Counted from the first letter of the stretch, positions 37,634 to 47,092 are shown. The stretch: DNA of 64,000 nt from Bacteroidales bacterium UBA6408 (GCA_002439805.1 DJPQ01000002.1:1-64000), one strand, 5' to 3'. A program made the numbers and translations. Notes: generated from the sequence alone by a model not told the origin.

Positions 37634-40600
37634 TTAATTTGCCTTTGCAGGATCCGGAATCTGTGCATAGTCAGAGAGTTTCGTGCATCCCTGGAATGCC
37701 GCCTTCATGGTTTTAATTTCAGCGAATCCGGAAGCTGACGAGTTGTCGGCAGTCCTGTCGTACAGGTGGTATTTCACACCGTTCACAACCGTGTAAGGAG
37801 ACTCTCCTTTCAGTGAGACACAACCGTCAAACAGGTAATTGATGCTGGTCACAGCCTTGAAATTGTCGAATATTCCGACAGGAACAGTCTCAAGAGCCGT
37901 ACAATTTTGGAACAGACTGATGGCTGTCTTGACTTTCTCAGGGTTGATGAAGACGTTCGCTCCTATCTCCTTAAGTGATGTGCATCCGGAGAAAATGTTG
38001 CTGATGGACGTGCTTCCGTATTTACAGTTGACGACTTCAGATCCAATTTTCTCTATCCCGGTGCATCCGCTGAAGGCATAAGTGTAGGTGCTGATTTTCT
38101 CGTTGTTCTTGAACAGTCCGGACGGAACCTCTTTAAGACTTATGCAGTTCTGGAAGATTTTCGTCACCGTTCCCGATGCCGTATTGATTCCGCTGAACGC
38201 GTCAGGCGCAATCGTAGCCAGCGATGAACAGTCAGCGAACATCAAGGCCAAGGTCTTTGTCTTGGTGGTTTGACCGAAAAGTCCGGCAGGGACGGCCTGA
38301 AGCGCGGTACAGTTCTGGAAACAACTTTCTGTTGTTGTCGCGTCGGTGTTATTGACAAACAACTTCTCTGGAATCGTGGCGAGTGCGGTACATCCATAGA
38401 ATGTCTTTTTGAATGAGTCAGCTCCCGTGAGCCCGTCAAAGAATCCGGCAGGAAGAGCCTTCAGCGATGTGCATCCCTCGAACGCTGAATCAAGCTTGAG
38501 TTTGCCGGTGGCGTTGGTTCCGAAAATATTGCCGACCGAAGCCAAAGCCGTGCATCCATTGAACGCGTTCACATAGGTTGACACCTTGCTGTTGTTTGCG
38601 AACAAACCGGCCGGAAGACTTGTCAGGGATACGCATCCGCTGAAGGCGCTTTCGAAAGATGTCACAGCCTTATTGTTGACAAACAGGTCGCCCGGAAGAC
38701 TTGTCAGGGAGGTGCACCCGCTGAACACATTCTTGAATGTCGTGGTCAAGGTGTTGCCTGCGAACAATCCGGCCGGCACAGATTCGATTCCGGAGAAAGA
38801 GAATACATCGCTGGTAGTTTCTAGGTTGGTCATAGGTGCGAAGAGACCCTCCGGGATTGTCTTGAGGCTTGCGCACCCGCTGAACAAACCGCTTATGTCC
38901 GTGACCTTTGCCGCTCCGGCGAAAGCGTTCTCTGAAACTTTGCTGAGTTTTGTGCATCCGTTGAACAGATTCGTGATTGATGTACAGGCGTCGCAACCCT
39001 CAAGGATGTTTTCTCCAACCTCCTCAATACTTGTGCAATCCTTGAAAATGCCCGAGAAAGAGCTAAGTTTCGCCAGACCTTTAAACACACCGGAAGGGAT
39101 GGACTTGAGTGAGGTGCAACCACTGAAGGCGTTACTGAATTTCGTCACCTTTGTGGCGTCCTTGAACAATCCGGACGGGATGGTCTCCAAGGAGGAGCAG
39201 CCGTTGAAGATGCTCTCAATGTTCGTGATTTCCGTGAACCCGTCAAGAAGACCAGCGGGAATCTCCTTCAGGGAGGAGCATCCATTAAAGAGCATCCTCA
39301 TTCCATTTCCTCTCTTTCCATAGACGACACTTTGCGATCCTGAATTCTTGAAAAGGTCTGCGGGTACGCTTTGAAGTTCCGAGCAGCCGCTGAAGCAGGA
39401 CATGAAAGTGTCAACAGATTTGCACCCCTTGAAGATATCCGCCGGTACACTCTTGATCTTTGTCCCGGAAAACGTTTGTTGAAAATTCTCGCATTTGGTG
39501 TTGTTTGCGAACAGTCCGTCCGGTATCTCGGTCAGGCCAGCTCCAGAGAAGGCCATCCTGAAAGTCGTGCATTCCGTCTGATTTCTGAAAATTCCGGCAG
39601 GGATTGACGTAAGGGCTTCATCGTAGGAGAACACCGCGTTAAACGTGGTGATTTTAGGGTTGTTGGCGAACAAGTCCTCGCCAACCGTCTTCAGCTTGGT
39701 CATTCCCGAAAATGCGGAGCTGCAGTCCGTCAGTTCCGGATTCTTTGAAAAGATGTCTTTGTCAATTTGCTCAACTGACTCGCAATTGGAGAAAACAGAC
39801 CCTGCGTCAGAGAGTTTCGGACAGTTGAAGAAGAGAGAGGCTGGAATAGTCTTAATGGAGCCACACGAGTAGAACATGTTGTTCACACTTTCTGTCTCGC
39901 TGGCATTGGCAAGCAACCCATCAGGGATGACTTTAAGCGAGTCGCACTGGGCGAAGGCTGACTCAAATGTCGTGACTTTCGAGAATGCCTCAGTGTCGTC
40001 CTCTGGAATGTCAGTCAGGTAGCCGCATCCTTCAAACGCGTACTCCATTGCCGTCAGTCCCAGCCTTCCCCAATTATAGACTTGCACGATCTGGTCTTTC
40101 TGGTCGTAAGACAGGGAGTTCACGCTGATTCCGCCAGCCTGTCCCCTAACCGAGACAACGAAGTAGCCCGTGTCAGCATATTCATGGGCAGGATTATCGG
40201 TTGTGACCTTTTCGGCATCAGTGCCGTCTCCCCAGTCAACCGTGATTTCCGTCACGTCTTCGACAGGCAGCATTGATTCGACAATCGCACCTTTAGCCTT
40301 CTGAACGTGAAGGCCAATGATAAAGGCATCCTTGTCAATTCCCGGCTGTGAGACAGTTATCTCTTTGGTGTCCGTATTTTCCTTACCGTCGCCTGTCTTG
40401 ATTGTGATTTTTACAGTCCTGGTCTGGGCACCGGTGTTTGCAGTCGGGATAAATTTGAACCCCTTGTCGGTTCTTTCAACTGTAAGCCAGCCACTTTCGT
40501 TACCTGATACAGAATATTCCCAATCAAAGTTCGCCTTTACATCGACTTCCCTTGCCTCGTTTGAGAATGGCGTCACAGGAACAGTCGAGACGGATGGCTC

Positions 40601-41287
40601 GATTAGGGCGACCCTGTCCTGCAGCACATCGATAGTCTCAGTAACTTCCTTTTCTCCGACACCTGCCTTGAGGATGAATTTCACCTCCCTGTCGGTATAT
40701 TCCTCGTTAGGGTAGGCGCTGATGTTGATGGTGTTTCCATCCCTTTTAACAAGCATCCATTCGCAGCCGGAGGTTTCGAACGTCCAGTCCGGGTCGGTCG
40801 ATGTCACCTCGAAAGATGCCGCGAGCTCACCTACTGCCGCAAGGTGGAAATTATTCTCGGAAGCGACAATCTCAACGGTTCCGTAGGCGTTTTGAGTCGC
40901 GGTGACCGTCGCTGTCCTGCCCCCCCCAGCCTTGATTGTCACTGTGGCGGAAAGCTTTTTCTCGACCTTGTTCGGATCACAGGAGAGAGTAAGCCGGTTA
41001 GCTTCATCGTCTTTCGCTCCTTTAATGAAGGATTCTCCTGAAATCTCGTAGGTCCAGTCCGTGTTGGTGTCCACATCAAGGACAACCTTTCCGCCAAGGC
41101 TCTTGAAAGCGATGCTTGCATTGGTCTCGTCCTCAGACGTGAACAGTGTGTTGCGGGACGTGACCGCCAACGTGGCGTTCTTCACTGTCTCGTTCTCTCC
41201 CGGAACCGGATTTTGGTAGTTGATCGTCTCCTTGGTGCAGGCGCAGAAAGAAGCGGCCAACAACATTGAATATATTATCTTCTTCAT
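37634..41287 (-). CDS. Large BACON/PKD-like lipoprotein with 29 leucine-rich repeats (BspA-like)
   Basis: A 1217-residue lipoprotein (SFCACTKETIN). BACON-like domains occupy about residues 40-325. A PKD-like module (ITVDWGDGTDAEK, HEYADTGYFVV) is near 345-395. From about 415 to the end come 29 tandem units of roughly 23-30 residues built on 'xFxGCTSLxxIPxGLFxNN'. These are BspA/DUF285-type leucine-rich repeats. Such proteins bind host or bacterial proteins at the surface. The start ATG at 41287 is preferred over an upstream TTG. The C-terminal two repeats are spaced by an insert (VVNGVKYHLYDRTADNSS). Confidence 0.85.
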   Translation of the reverse strand: MKKIIYSMLLAASFCACTKETINYQNPVPGENETVKNATLAVTSRNTLFTSEDETNASIAFKSLGGKVVLDVDTNTDWTYEISGESFIKGAKDDEANRLTLSCDPNKVEKKLSATVTIKAGGGRTATVTATQNAYGTVEIVASENNFHLAAVGELAASFEVTSTDPDWTFETSGCEWMLVKRDGNTINISAYPNEEYTDREVKFILKAGVGEKEVTETIDVLQDRVALIEPSVSTVPVTPFSNEAREVDVKANFDWEYSVSGNESGWLTVERTDKGFKFIPTANTGAQTRTVKITIKTGDGKENTDTKEITVSQPGIDKDAFIIGLHVQKAKGAIVESMLPVEDVTEITVDWGDGTDAEKVTTDNPAHEYADTGYFVVSVRGQAGGISVNSLSYDQKDQIVQVYNWGRLGLTAMEYAFEGCGYLTDIPEDDTEAFSKVTTFESAFAQCDSLKVIPDGLLANASETESVNNMFYSCGSIKTIPASLFFNCPKLSDAGSVFSNCESVEQIDKDIFSKNPELTDCSSAFSGMTKLKTVGEDLFANNPKITTFNAVFSYDEALTSIPAGIFRNQTECTTFRMAFSGAGLTEIPDGLFANNTKCENFQQTFSGTKIKSVPADIFKGCKSVDTFMSCFSGCSELQSVPADLFKNSGSQSVVYGKRGNGMRMLFNGCSSLKEIPAGLLDGFTEITNIESIFNGCSSLETIPSGLFKDATKVTKFSNAFSGCTSLKSIPSGVFKGLAKLSSFSGIFKDCTSIEEVGENILEGCDACTSITNLFNGCTKLSKVSENAFAGAAKVTDISGLFSGCASLKTIPEGLFAPMTNLETTSDVFSFSGIESVPAGLFAGNTLTTTFKNVFSGCTSLTSLPGDLFVNNKAVTSFESAFSGCVSLTSLPAGLFANNSKVSTYVNAFNGCTALASVGNIFGTNATGKLKLDSAFEGCTSLKALPAGFFDGLTGADSFKKTFYGCTALATIPEKLFVNNTDATTTESCFQNCTALQAVPAGLFGQTTKTKTLALMFADCSSLATIAPDAFSGINTASGTVTKIFQNCISLKEVPSGLFKNNEKISTYTYAFSGCTGIEKIGSEVVNCKYGSTSISNIFSGCTSLKEIGANVFINPEKVKTAISLFQNCTALETVPVGIFDNFKAVTSINYLFDGCVSLKGESPYTVVNGVKYHLYDRTADNSSASGFAEIKTMKAAFQGCTKLSDYAQIPDPAKAN

Positions 41288-41300
41288 GATCTGCAATTGA

Positions 41301-42413
41301 TTATTCGCCCTTCTCGGCTCTTACAAAGTACATTTTCCCATCTGCGTAATACACATCGTTCAGCATGGCCATATCCTGGCTGGCTCCAATCCTGACAATG
41401 AGACCGAGAGAGCCGTAGGCCTCGTCGAAGCCATCCAGAAGAATGGCCTGACAATTTTCACTAGTCCCGTCAGTGGCGGTTCCGACTGTGCCGTAGAGGA
41501 TTCCGGTCTCGAATTTCCTCTCCGTGATGTTAGGCTGAACCATATAATAGTAGTCTGTATCCGATTGCTCGGATGTTTTAGTCAGACACAGTGAGCCAAG
41601 CGTCAGCACCATCTTCTGTGTGTCTTTGTCGTAGGACGCCTCATACTCAGTGCCTTCAACGAAAAGATCCCTAATGGTGAATGACTTGCCGTACTCTTTC
41701 TGCTCAATCGTGCAGTACGAGCCAATGCCTGGGACATCGACAGCGTTGCCTCCGTAGTACCAACGTTCCGCGTAAAGTCCAAAGCTGCCAAGCATCTGAA
41801 AGTAAGGATTCTCTTCGCGGGAGATCTGGGAAATCTTGATTTCCTTGCTCTCCGATTTTCCGCCCGCCGTCGCCGTGACGGTGACTGTGGCATCACGGTG
41901 CTCTTCGCTGTTAGCCTCTGCCGCGACATTGACAAGCGCCCCGTCTGAACTGGCTGTCAGCCACGTCGCGCTCGACTCAACTTTCCATTCTGCGGCTGTC
42001 TCAACCGAGAACATGAAACTGTCTCCTTCTGAGTCAAGTTCAATGCTTTCCGGAGCATTGACATTCAGCGACAATACCGTTCCGGACCAGGATTGCAAGA
42101 CCTTGATCTCCTTTTGGGCGGTTGCGGATTCGAGGGTCACCAAAGCCTTTCTTGCGTCCCCGGTCTCGTTGGCTGTGACAGTGATCGTCACGTTGCCATC
42201 GCCCTCCGTGGCAGTGATCCATGACTGTTCAGGCACGGTGGCGTGCCATTGTGACGGACATGCCACGGAGATTGTGGCCGTGCCTCCTGCCATCGGGAAG
42301 GCCACGTTGTCCTGAGAGATGAGGAGAACATCCGCGATTTCTTCCTTCGTTATCTCGCTGCAGGCCGAAAGGACAAGCAGCGGGACTGCGAACATTACAA
42401 GCAACTTTCTCAT
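41301..42413 (-). CDS. BACON-domain lipoprotein, first gene of the SusCD operon
   Basis: A 370-residue lipoprotein (LLVLSACSEITKEE). Two BACON domains are seen: about residues 34-115 (NVAFPMAGGTATISVACPSQ, ATVPEQSWITATEGDGNV) and 120-210 (SFMFSVETAAEWKVESSATW). The C-terminal 150 residues are not recognised. The start at 42413 gives the signal peptide. The leader back to the promoter at 42566 is about 150 bases. Likely a surface-binding component of the locus. Confidence 0.78.
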   Translation of the reverse strand: MRKLLVMFAVPLLVLSACSEITKEEIADVLLISQDNVAFPMAGGTATISVACPSQWHATVPEQSWITATEGDGNVTITVTANETGDARKALVTLESATAQKEIKVLQSWSGTVLSLNVNAPESIELDSEGDSFMFSVETAAEWKVESSATWLTASSDGALVNVAAEANSEEHRDATVTVTATAGGKSESKEIKISQISREENPYFQMLGSFGLYAERWYYGGNAVDVPGIGSYCTIEQKEYGKSFTIRDLFVEGTEYEASYDKDTQKMVLTLGSLCLTKTSEQSDTDYYYMVQPNITERKFETGILYGTVGTATDGTSENCQAILLDGFDEAYGSLGLIVRIGASQDMAMLNDVYYADGKMYFVRAEKGE

Positions 42414-42565
42414 TATGAAATAATTTTGATTGTGAAAAATATTATCGATGAAACGCTTTAGAACGGTTTGGACGTAACCATTCTTGGAATACGCCGAACC
42501 GATCCCGACAGACAGTATGCAACGCGCTTTCATTCTGTAACCACTAAAATTCACTACAAACGCCC

Positions 42566-42596
42566 CAAAGTTACAAAAATATGCTCAATTGAGCAA
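42566..42596 (-). promoter_or_regulatory. Promoter of the SusCD-protease operon with a 14-bp palindromic operator candidate
   Basis: Read leftward: -33 TTG (42596-42594), 20 bases, -7 TAACTTTG (42573-42566). A perfect palindrome TGCTCAATTGAGCA (42582-42595) covers the -33 element and spacer, where a repressor would block RNA polymerase. No regulator gene is adjacent. The 389-base gap 42414-42802 also holds the obg promoter and nothing else recognised. Confidence 0.6.
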
Positions 42597-42774
42597 GTTT
42601 TTTTTGCTAAAAGAAATGAATTACTGCTCCAATGGGGTGACTAGTATGATTATATTATGATACATATAACTCTTTGTCGGTTACAAACTGTAAGCAACAA
42701 TCGTAAAGACCAATATAATTACACCACAAAATAGATTTCAAACCGCACCTGGGATAAGTTAATCAAACTTTCGC

Positions 42775-42782
42775 TATCTTTG
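42775..42782 (+). promoter_or_regulatory. -7 promoter box of obg
   Basis: TATCTTTG, 20 bases before the obg start; it gives obg independent expression now that it is separated from adk. Confidence 0.55.
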
Positions 42783-42802
42783 CACCTGCAAAGTAAAAGA
42801 TT

Positions 42803-43795
42803 ATGGCAGACAGCAACTTTATAGACTACGTGAAGATTTTCTGCGCTTCGGGAAACGGGGGCGCGGGGTCGATGCATTTGAGGAGGGAGAAATATGTGCC
42901 CAAGGGCGGGCCGGACGGAGGGGACGGAGGACGCGGAGGAAACGTCATTCTGCGGGCTAATCCTCAGTTCTGGACGCTCATTCACCTTAAGTATCAGAAA
43001 CATATACGGGCAGGACATGGCGAGGCCGGGAGCGGGGCGCTTTGCAACGGGAAGGCCGGAAAGGACGTCTATCTGGACGTGCCGCTCGGGACTGTCGCCA
43101 AGGATGCGGAGACGGGCGAGGTTCTGCACGAAATGATTGAGCCGGGAGAGGAATATGTGCTCGTCAAGGGCGGGCGCGGAGGTCTGGGCAATGCAAACTT
43201 CAAGAGCCCTACCAACCAGACGCCGCGTTATGCACAGCCGGGTGAACCGGGGTCCGAGGGATGGTATATCCTTGAACTGAAGTTGCTTGCGGATGTGGGA
43301 CTCGTCGGATTCCCGAATGCGGGGAAATCCACCCTGCTTTCGACGGTGTCGGCCGCGAAGCCGAAAATCGCGAACTATGCGTTCACGACACTGGAGCCGA
43401 GCGTCGGGGTGGTGCGCTACTATGACGACAAATCGTTCGTCATGGCCGACATCCCGGGAATCATCGAGGGGGCACACGACGGAAAGGGGCTGGGAATCAG
43501 GTTTCTCCGGCATATTGAAAGGAACTCGGTGCTGCTGTTTATGGTTTCCGCCGAAGAGGAGGACATAAAGAAGAGCTATGAAATCCTGCTGGATGAGCTG
43601 CGGGAATATAATCCGGAACTGCTCGTAAAGAACCGCGTGCTCGCCGTGACCAAGTCGGACATGCTGGACGAGCATCTGGAGGCCGAGATTGAACCTGCAC
43701 TGCCGGAAGGAGTGCCGCACGTGTTCATTTCCTCGTTCACCGGAGAAGGCATACAGCGGCTGAAGGACCTCCTGTGGGAAAGCCTGCATAAATAA
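42803..43795 (+). CDS. obg: GTPase Obg
   Basis: A 330-residue Obg/CgtA. The glycine-rich N-terminal OBG domain includes [20 protein letters not shown] and [16 protein letters not shown]. The G domain has G1 [12 protein letters not shown], the switch region TLEPSVGVV, and G3 [11 protein letters not shown]4 is TKSDM and G5 ISSFTGEG. It acts in 50S ribosome maturation and the stringent response. The variable C-terminal OCT domain is absent, as usual in Bacteroidota. No operon partner is adjacent. Confidence 0.96.
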   Translation: MADSNFIDYVKIFCASGNGGAGSMHLRREKYVPKGGPDGGDGGRGGNVILRANPQFWTLIHLKYQKHIRAGHGEAGSGALCNGKAGKDVYLDVPLGTVAKDAETGEVLHEMIEPGEEYVLVKGGRGGLGNANFKSPTNQTPRYAQPGEPGSEGWYILELKLLADVGLVGFPNAGKSTLLSTVSAAKPKIANYAFTTLEPSVGVVRYYDDKSFVMADIPGIIEGAHDGKGLGIRFLRHIERNSVLLFMVSAEEEDIKKSYEILLDELREYNPELLVKNRVLAVTKSDMLDEHLEAEIEPALPEGVPHVFISSFTGEGIQRLKDLLWESLHK

Positions 43796-43975
43796 CGGAT
43801 GGGTGCCTAAAAGGCGGATTGCGGCTTTACTCGTCTTGACAGAATCCTCACAACCATAATGTTGCTGCGGCTCTGCCTTCACCGAGTGCCTTGCACTCCA
43901 TCCTTTTGTGCATCCCCTCCAATACAGTATTTTTATTAAGAGACAAATTGAACCGAATCAGCATAAGATTGAACT

Positions 43976-44647
43976 ATGATAAACTGCCTTACAACGACGC
44001 TCGAACAGCTTGAGATGCTGGACAAGGAAGCTACGCTGGCGATAAACACAAGCGGAGGGGCGTTCACTGACGCGGTCATGCCGGTGTTCTCCCATGTAAA
44101 GGTGTGGATTCCGCTCTATCTCGCGGTACTCGGGATTATCATCTACCGCATGGGCTGGAAGGCAGGGCTTATCGTGACGCTTGCCCTCGTGCTGAACGTC
44201 GTGTGTGCAGACCAGATTGCAAATCTCGTGAAGGACGGGGTCGCGAGGCTTCGCCCTTGTATGGATCCTTGGATGAAGGCTCATGGGGTCAGGGTACTTG
44301 AAGGCGGAGGCGGCTGCGGATTCTACTCCGGACACGCGGCGAACGTGTTCTCCTTCGCAATGTGCTCGATGCTCTGTCTTTCCTTCATCCGCAGCCGCAA
44401 AGGTGCGATGGGACGGGAAAACGGGAGAAGCAGGAAAATATTTCTCGGAATATACGGGAGCATAATTTTCCTCTGGGCGGCGGCCGTCAGCATAAGCCGC
44501 GTCTATTGCGGAAAGCACTTCCTCGGAGACATCACTGTAGGGGCGTTCGCCGGTCTCGTGACAGGAAGCCTGCTGGCGCTCGCGGCGATAATGGCCGTCA
44601 GACATATAAGGGCGATACGCGAGTCCATCCGTCCCGGAATTGCATAA
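43976..44647 (+). CDS. PAP2 family phosphatase
   Basis: A 223-residue membrane protein with about five helices. All three PAP2 motifs are present: K86 to R93-P94 (KDGVARLRP), Y117-S-G-H120 (FYSGHAAN), and S174-R-x5-H181-x3-D185 (SRVYCGKHFLGD). It hydrolyses a lipid phosphate or pyrophosphate (undecaprenyl-PP, PgpB/LpxE-type substrates) at the membrane; the substrate cannot be chosen from sequence. A single gene, convergent with murF. Confidence 0.88.
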   Translation: MINCLTTTLEQLEMLDKEATLAINTSGGAFTDAVMPVFSHVKVWIPLYLAVLGIIIYRMGWKAGLIVTLALVLNVVCADQIANLVKDGVARLRPCMDPWMKAHGVRVLEGGGGCGFYSGHAANVFSFAMCSMLCLSFIRSRKGAMGRENGRSRKIFLGIYGSIIFLWAAAVSISRVYCGKHFLGDITVGAFAGLVTGSLLALAAIMAVRHIRAIRESIRPGIA

Positions 44648-44726
44648 GGAACGCCATATACAAAGCGACACAGGCTCCAAATGAATATGCTCAAGTCGGA
44701 GCCTGCATATTTTCTGCGACTCCACC

Positions 44727-46121
44727 CTACAGGACCGGAATTACCTTCTCCATCCTCGTGCCGCGTGAGCCTTTTATGAGTATCGCTGCGGAAGAAAACT
44801 CAGACTCATGAGAGGCGACGTAGGCGGCAAGCTCGTCCGACGTGCTGAAACAGCGCTCCGCCCCTGCCTTTCGGAACTCCTCGCCGACAAAGTAGCCTTC
44901 AAGTCCATATTCCGCAACCAGCCGAAGAACCTTGAGATGCTCCGCGACCGATTCCCCGCCAAGTTCCAGCATATCCCCGAGCAGGACGATTTTCTTAGCC
45001 GCATCAAAGCCCGCGAAATTGTCCAGCGCCGCCTTCATACTCGACGGATTGGCATTGTAGGCATCGACAATGAGGACATTGCGTCCCGTGCGCTGCATCT
45101 GGGAACGGTTGTTTGACGGGACATAAGACTCTATGGCCGCGACTGCGTCAGACTGAGGAACGCCGAAGAAACGCCCTATGCAGAGAGCGGCGAGAACATT
45201 GTCGGCATTGTAGGAACCCACCAGATTAGTGGAAACCGGCGTGCCGTCCGCAAGGCGAAGGCGAAGATAAGGATGCGCGGCATCGGCCTCCAGAACTGCC
45301 GAACCGGAATAGTGCAGACCGTAAGGAACCGCCACGAGCCCCACGGGAACCGGTCTTATGCGGTCACGGCCAAGGAAAGCTTCCATGTCGAAGACGGAGT
45401 CGTCCTGTGCAGTCCCGAAGCCCCTTGATGCAGCCATCTCGACCAGCAAAGGATTGTCCTGATTGACGAAGACCATCCCCGCACCCCCGACATTTCCGGC
45501 GATGAAGTCGTACATCTCTCCCTTCGTTGCCTTCACGCCCTCGAAAGAGCCGAATCCGAGGATATGAGCCCGCCCGACATTGGTGATGAGCCCGAAATCC
45601 GGAGCGGCTATATCGACAAGTTCCTTAATGTCGCCGGGATGGCTCGCGCCCATTTCAATGACGGCAATCTCCGTGTCAGGCGAAATGCCGAGAACAGTGA
45701 GCGGAACGCCTATATTGTTGTTGAGATTTCCGCTTGTCGCATGAGTGCGGAACCGCGTGGAAAGAACAGCGTTTATGAGTTCCTTAGTCGTCGTCTTTCC
45801 GTTCGTCCCGGTAAGACCGAGGACAGGGATGCTGAGCCTGTCGCGATGGTGACGGGCAAGCGCCCAAAGAGCCCGTAGAGTGTCCGAAACCGGAATGAGA
45901 CGAGACTCGCCCGCAGCCGCAGCGGCAGCCGGAGAGCTATCATCAACAACGGCGTATGCAGCCCCCCTTTCAAGAGCCTGCAACGCATACTCATTCCCGT
46001 CAAAGTTCTCTCCTTTCAGCGCGAAGAACAGTTCGCCCCCGTTAATCTTCCGGCTGTCTGTCGTGACTTTGGCGCCGCAGGAGGTGAATATGCCATATAA
46101 CTTGTTTATGTCCATATCCAT
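44727..46121 (-). CDS. murF: UDP-N-acetylmuramoyl-tripeptide--D-alanyl-D-alanine ligase
   Basis: A 464-residue Mur ligase. ATP loop LTGTNGKTTTKELI is at residues 103-116; SRKINGGELFFALKGENFDG is at the UDP-substrate domain. VIEMGASHPGDIKEL, NVLAALCIGRFFGV, and VDAYNANPSSMKAALDNF are MurF-specific. It adds D-Ala-D-Ala to the muropeptide precursor in the cytoplasm. It stands outside the mur cluster, as often in Bacteroidales. The start may be 46121 or 46115. Confidence 0.94.
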   Translation of the reverse strand: MDMDINKLYGIFTSCGAKVTTDSRKINGGELFFALKGENFDGNEYALQALERGAAYAVVDDSSPAAAAAAGESRLIPVSDTLRALWALARHHRDRLSIPVLGLTGTNGKTTTKELINAVLSTRFRTHATSGNLNNNIGVPLTVLGISPDTEIAVIEMGASHPGDIKELVDIAAPDFGLITNVGRAHILGFGSFEGVKATKGEMYDFIAGNVGGAGMVFVNQDNPLLVEMAASRGFGTAQDDSVFDMEAFLGRDRIRPVPVGLVAVPYGLHYSGSAVLEADAAHPYLRLRLADGTPVSTNLVGSYNADNVLAALCIGRFFGVPQSDAVAAIESYVPSNNRSQMQRTGRNVLIVDAYNANPSSMKAALDNFAGFDAAKKIVLLGDMLELGGESVAEHLKVLRLVAEYGLEGYFVGEEFRKAGAERCFSTSDELAAYVASHESEFSSAAILIKGSRGTRMEKVIPVL

Positions 46122-46201
46122 AAATCATTAAATACCGGTCCATAGCATTACTTGTTGCGAACGGAATGAAAAATCCGTCCCCAATGGCACCGGAATGAAT
46201 A

Positions 46202-46639
46202 TCAGCGCCCGGTTGAGCCAAGTCCGCCCTCGCCTCGGGCAGTGTCATCGAGCTTCTCTACTTCTTCCCATTCGACGCGCTCGTAGCGGGCGACAATCAT
46301 CTGGGCTATGCGCTCCCCCGGATTCACGACGAAATCCTTGTCTGAAAGATTGATGAGAATGGCGGCAATTTCACCGCGATAGTCCGCGTCTATGGTGCCC
46401 GGAGTGTTCAGAACCGTGATTCCGTGCTTCGCCGCAAGCCCGCTGCGAGGTCTGACCTGCGCCTCCGTGCCCTTGGGAAGAGCTATTCTGAGACCCGTCG
46501 GAACTATCACCCTCTGCATCGGGGCAATCGTAATCGGTTCGTCAATGTTTGCCTTCAAATCGACACCCGCCGAGTCCTCCGTAGCATAGGCCGGGGCATC
46601 CCAGCGCGAGCCGTTTATAATCCTTACCTTCATCGTCAC
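46202..46639 (-). CDS. dut: dUTP diphosphatase
   Basis: A 145-residue trimeric dUTPase with all five motifs: [10 protein letters not shown] (I), [13 protein letters not shown] (II), [15 protein letters not shown] (III), [10 protein letters not shown] (IV), and the C-terminal arm [11 protein letters not shown] (V). It hydrolyses dUTP to dUMP to keep uracil out of DNA. The gene is followed leftward by murF. A -7 box at 46663 and an adjacent 12-bp inverted repeat lie upstream. Confidence 0.95.
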   Translation of the reverse strand: MTMKVRIINGSRWDAPAYATEDSAGVDLKANIDEPITIAPMQRVIVPTGLRIALPKGTEAQVRPRSGLAAKHGITVLNTPGTIDADYRGEIAAILINLSDKDFVVNPGERIAQMIVARYERVEWEEVEKLDDTARGEGGLGSTGR

Positions 46640-46662
46640 AATAAATTTAAATTTTCGCGACG

Positions 46663-46670
46663 CAAAGGTA
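46663..46670 (-). promoter_or_regulatory. -7 promoter box of dut
   Basis: TACCTTTG read leftward, 24-30 bases before the dut start codons. Confidence 0.5.
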
Positions 46671-46682
46671 GCAAGAATTAGG

Positions 46683-46708
46683 AACTGTTTTAAATTTTTA
46701 AAACAGTT
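46683..46708. promoter_or_regulatory. Perfect 12-bp inverted repeat upstream of dut
   Basis: AACTGTTTTAAA and TTTAAAACAGTT, separated by 2 bases, cover the expected -33 region of dut. It is also 38 bases downstream of the small ORF stop. It can be an operator or a weak AT-rich terminator. Confidence 0.4.
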
Positions 46709-46745
46709 TCTTACTCAGCATCCCGCAAAACGCGGCGCGAATCTG

Positions 46746-46868
46746 CTAAACAAATTCTACGGAACGGAGCTCCAGTCCGAGTTCGCTTACCATTGCGCTT
46801 ACGCTCTCGTATGAATTGTCTGATGAAATGAAAGTGTTCATGAGACTGATGATTGAATCTGTACGCAT
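46746..46868 (-). CDS. Small hypothetical protein (40 residues)
   Basis: The leftward ORF starts MRTDSIISLMNTFISSDNSY and ends ELRSVEFV. It is acidic and helical, with no recognised domain. A -7-like TAATTTTG box (leftward, about 46948-46941) lies 73 bases upstream. It occupies the otherwise empty 457-base interval 46640-47096, and codon use looks plausible. It may be a real short gene, but sequence alone cannot decide. Confidence 0.35.
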   Translation of the reverse strand: MRTDSIISLMNTFISSDNSYESVSAMVSELGLELRSVEFV

Positions 46869-46949
46869 ATCTCTTGTATTTAAATGTTTTACATCCTCTT
46901 TTCAGAGCCGTCCAAAAGACCTTCCTCTGAATTACGATGCAAAATTAAG

Positions 46950-46989
46950 GCGAGCTTGTGCAAAACCACTGCACAAGCTCGCTTTTTTG
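46950..46989 (+). terminator. Strong 13-bp hairpin with T run (rightward)
   Basis: GCGAGCTTGTGCA and TGCACAAGCTCGC with a 7-base loop, followed by TTTTTTG on the + strand. No rightward gene ends here. The leftward Na/Pi gene ends 115 bases away, for which the tail (CTTAATTTTG) is weaker. Confidence 0.6.
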
Positions 46990-47009
46990 TAAATTTTTCA
47001 AAAATTATT

Positions 47010-47092
47010 TCCGAACAAAGACTTCTCGGCTCCGCTCGAAGCGACGCGGTGGAGGACAAAAGCCATTTCCCTCGGCTCCGCCCAAAGGGACA
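47010..47092. repeat. Two related 'CTCGGCTCCGC' blocks downstream of the Na/Pi gene
   Basis: TTCTCGGCTCCGCTCGAAGC and CCCTCGGCTCCGCCCAAAGG lie about 45 bases apart and share CTCGGCTCCGC. They look like copies of a dispersed intergenic element related to the one at 21822. Confidence 0.3.

Noticed and set aside
37634..40080. Repetitive DNA considered as a CRISPR array or satellite
   Set aside because: The repeats are codon-periodic, vary in sequence, lack unique spacers of constant size, and encode leucine-rich repeats. No CRISPR array or cas gene was seen in the window.
42719..43882. Leftward open frame of 387 codons
   Set aside because: Lies wholly opposite obg, whose motifs are unmistakable.
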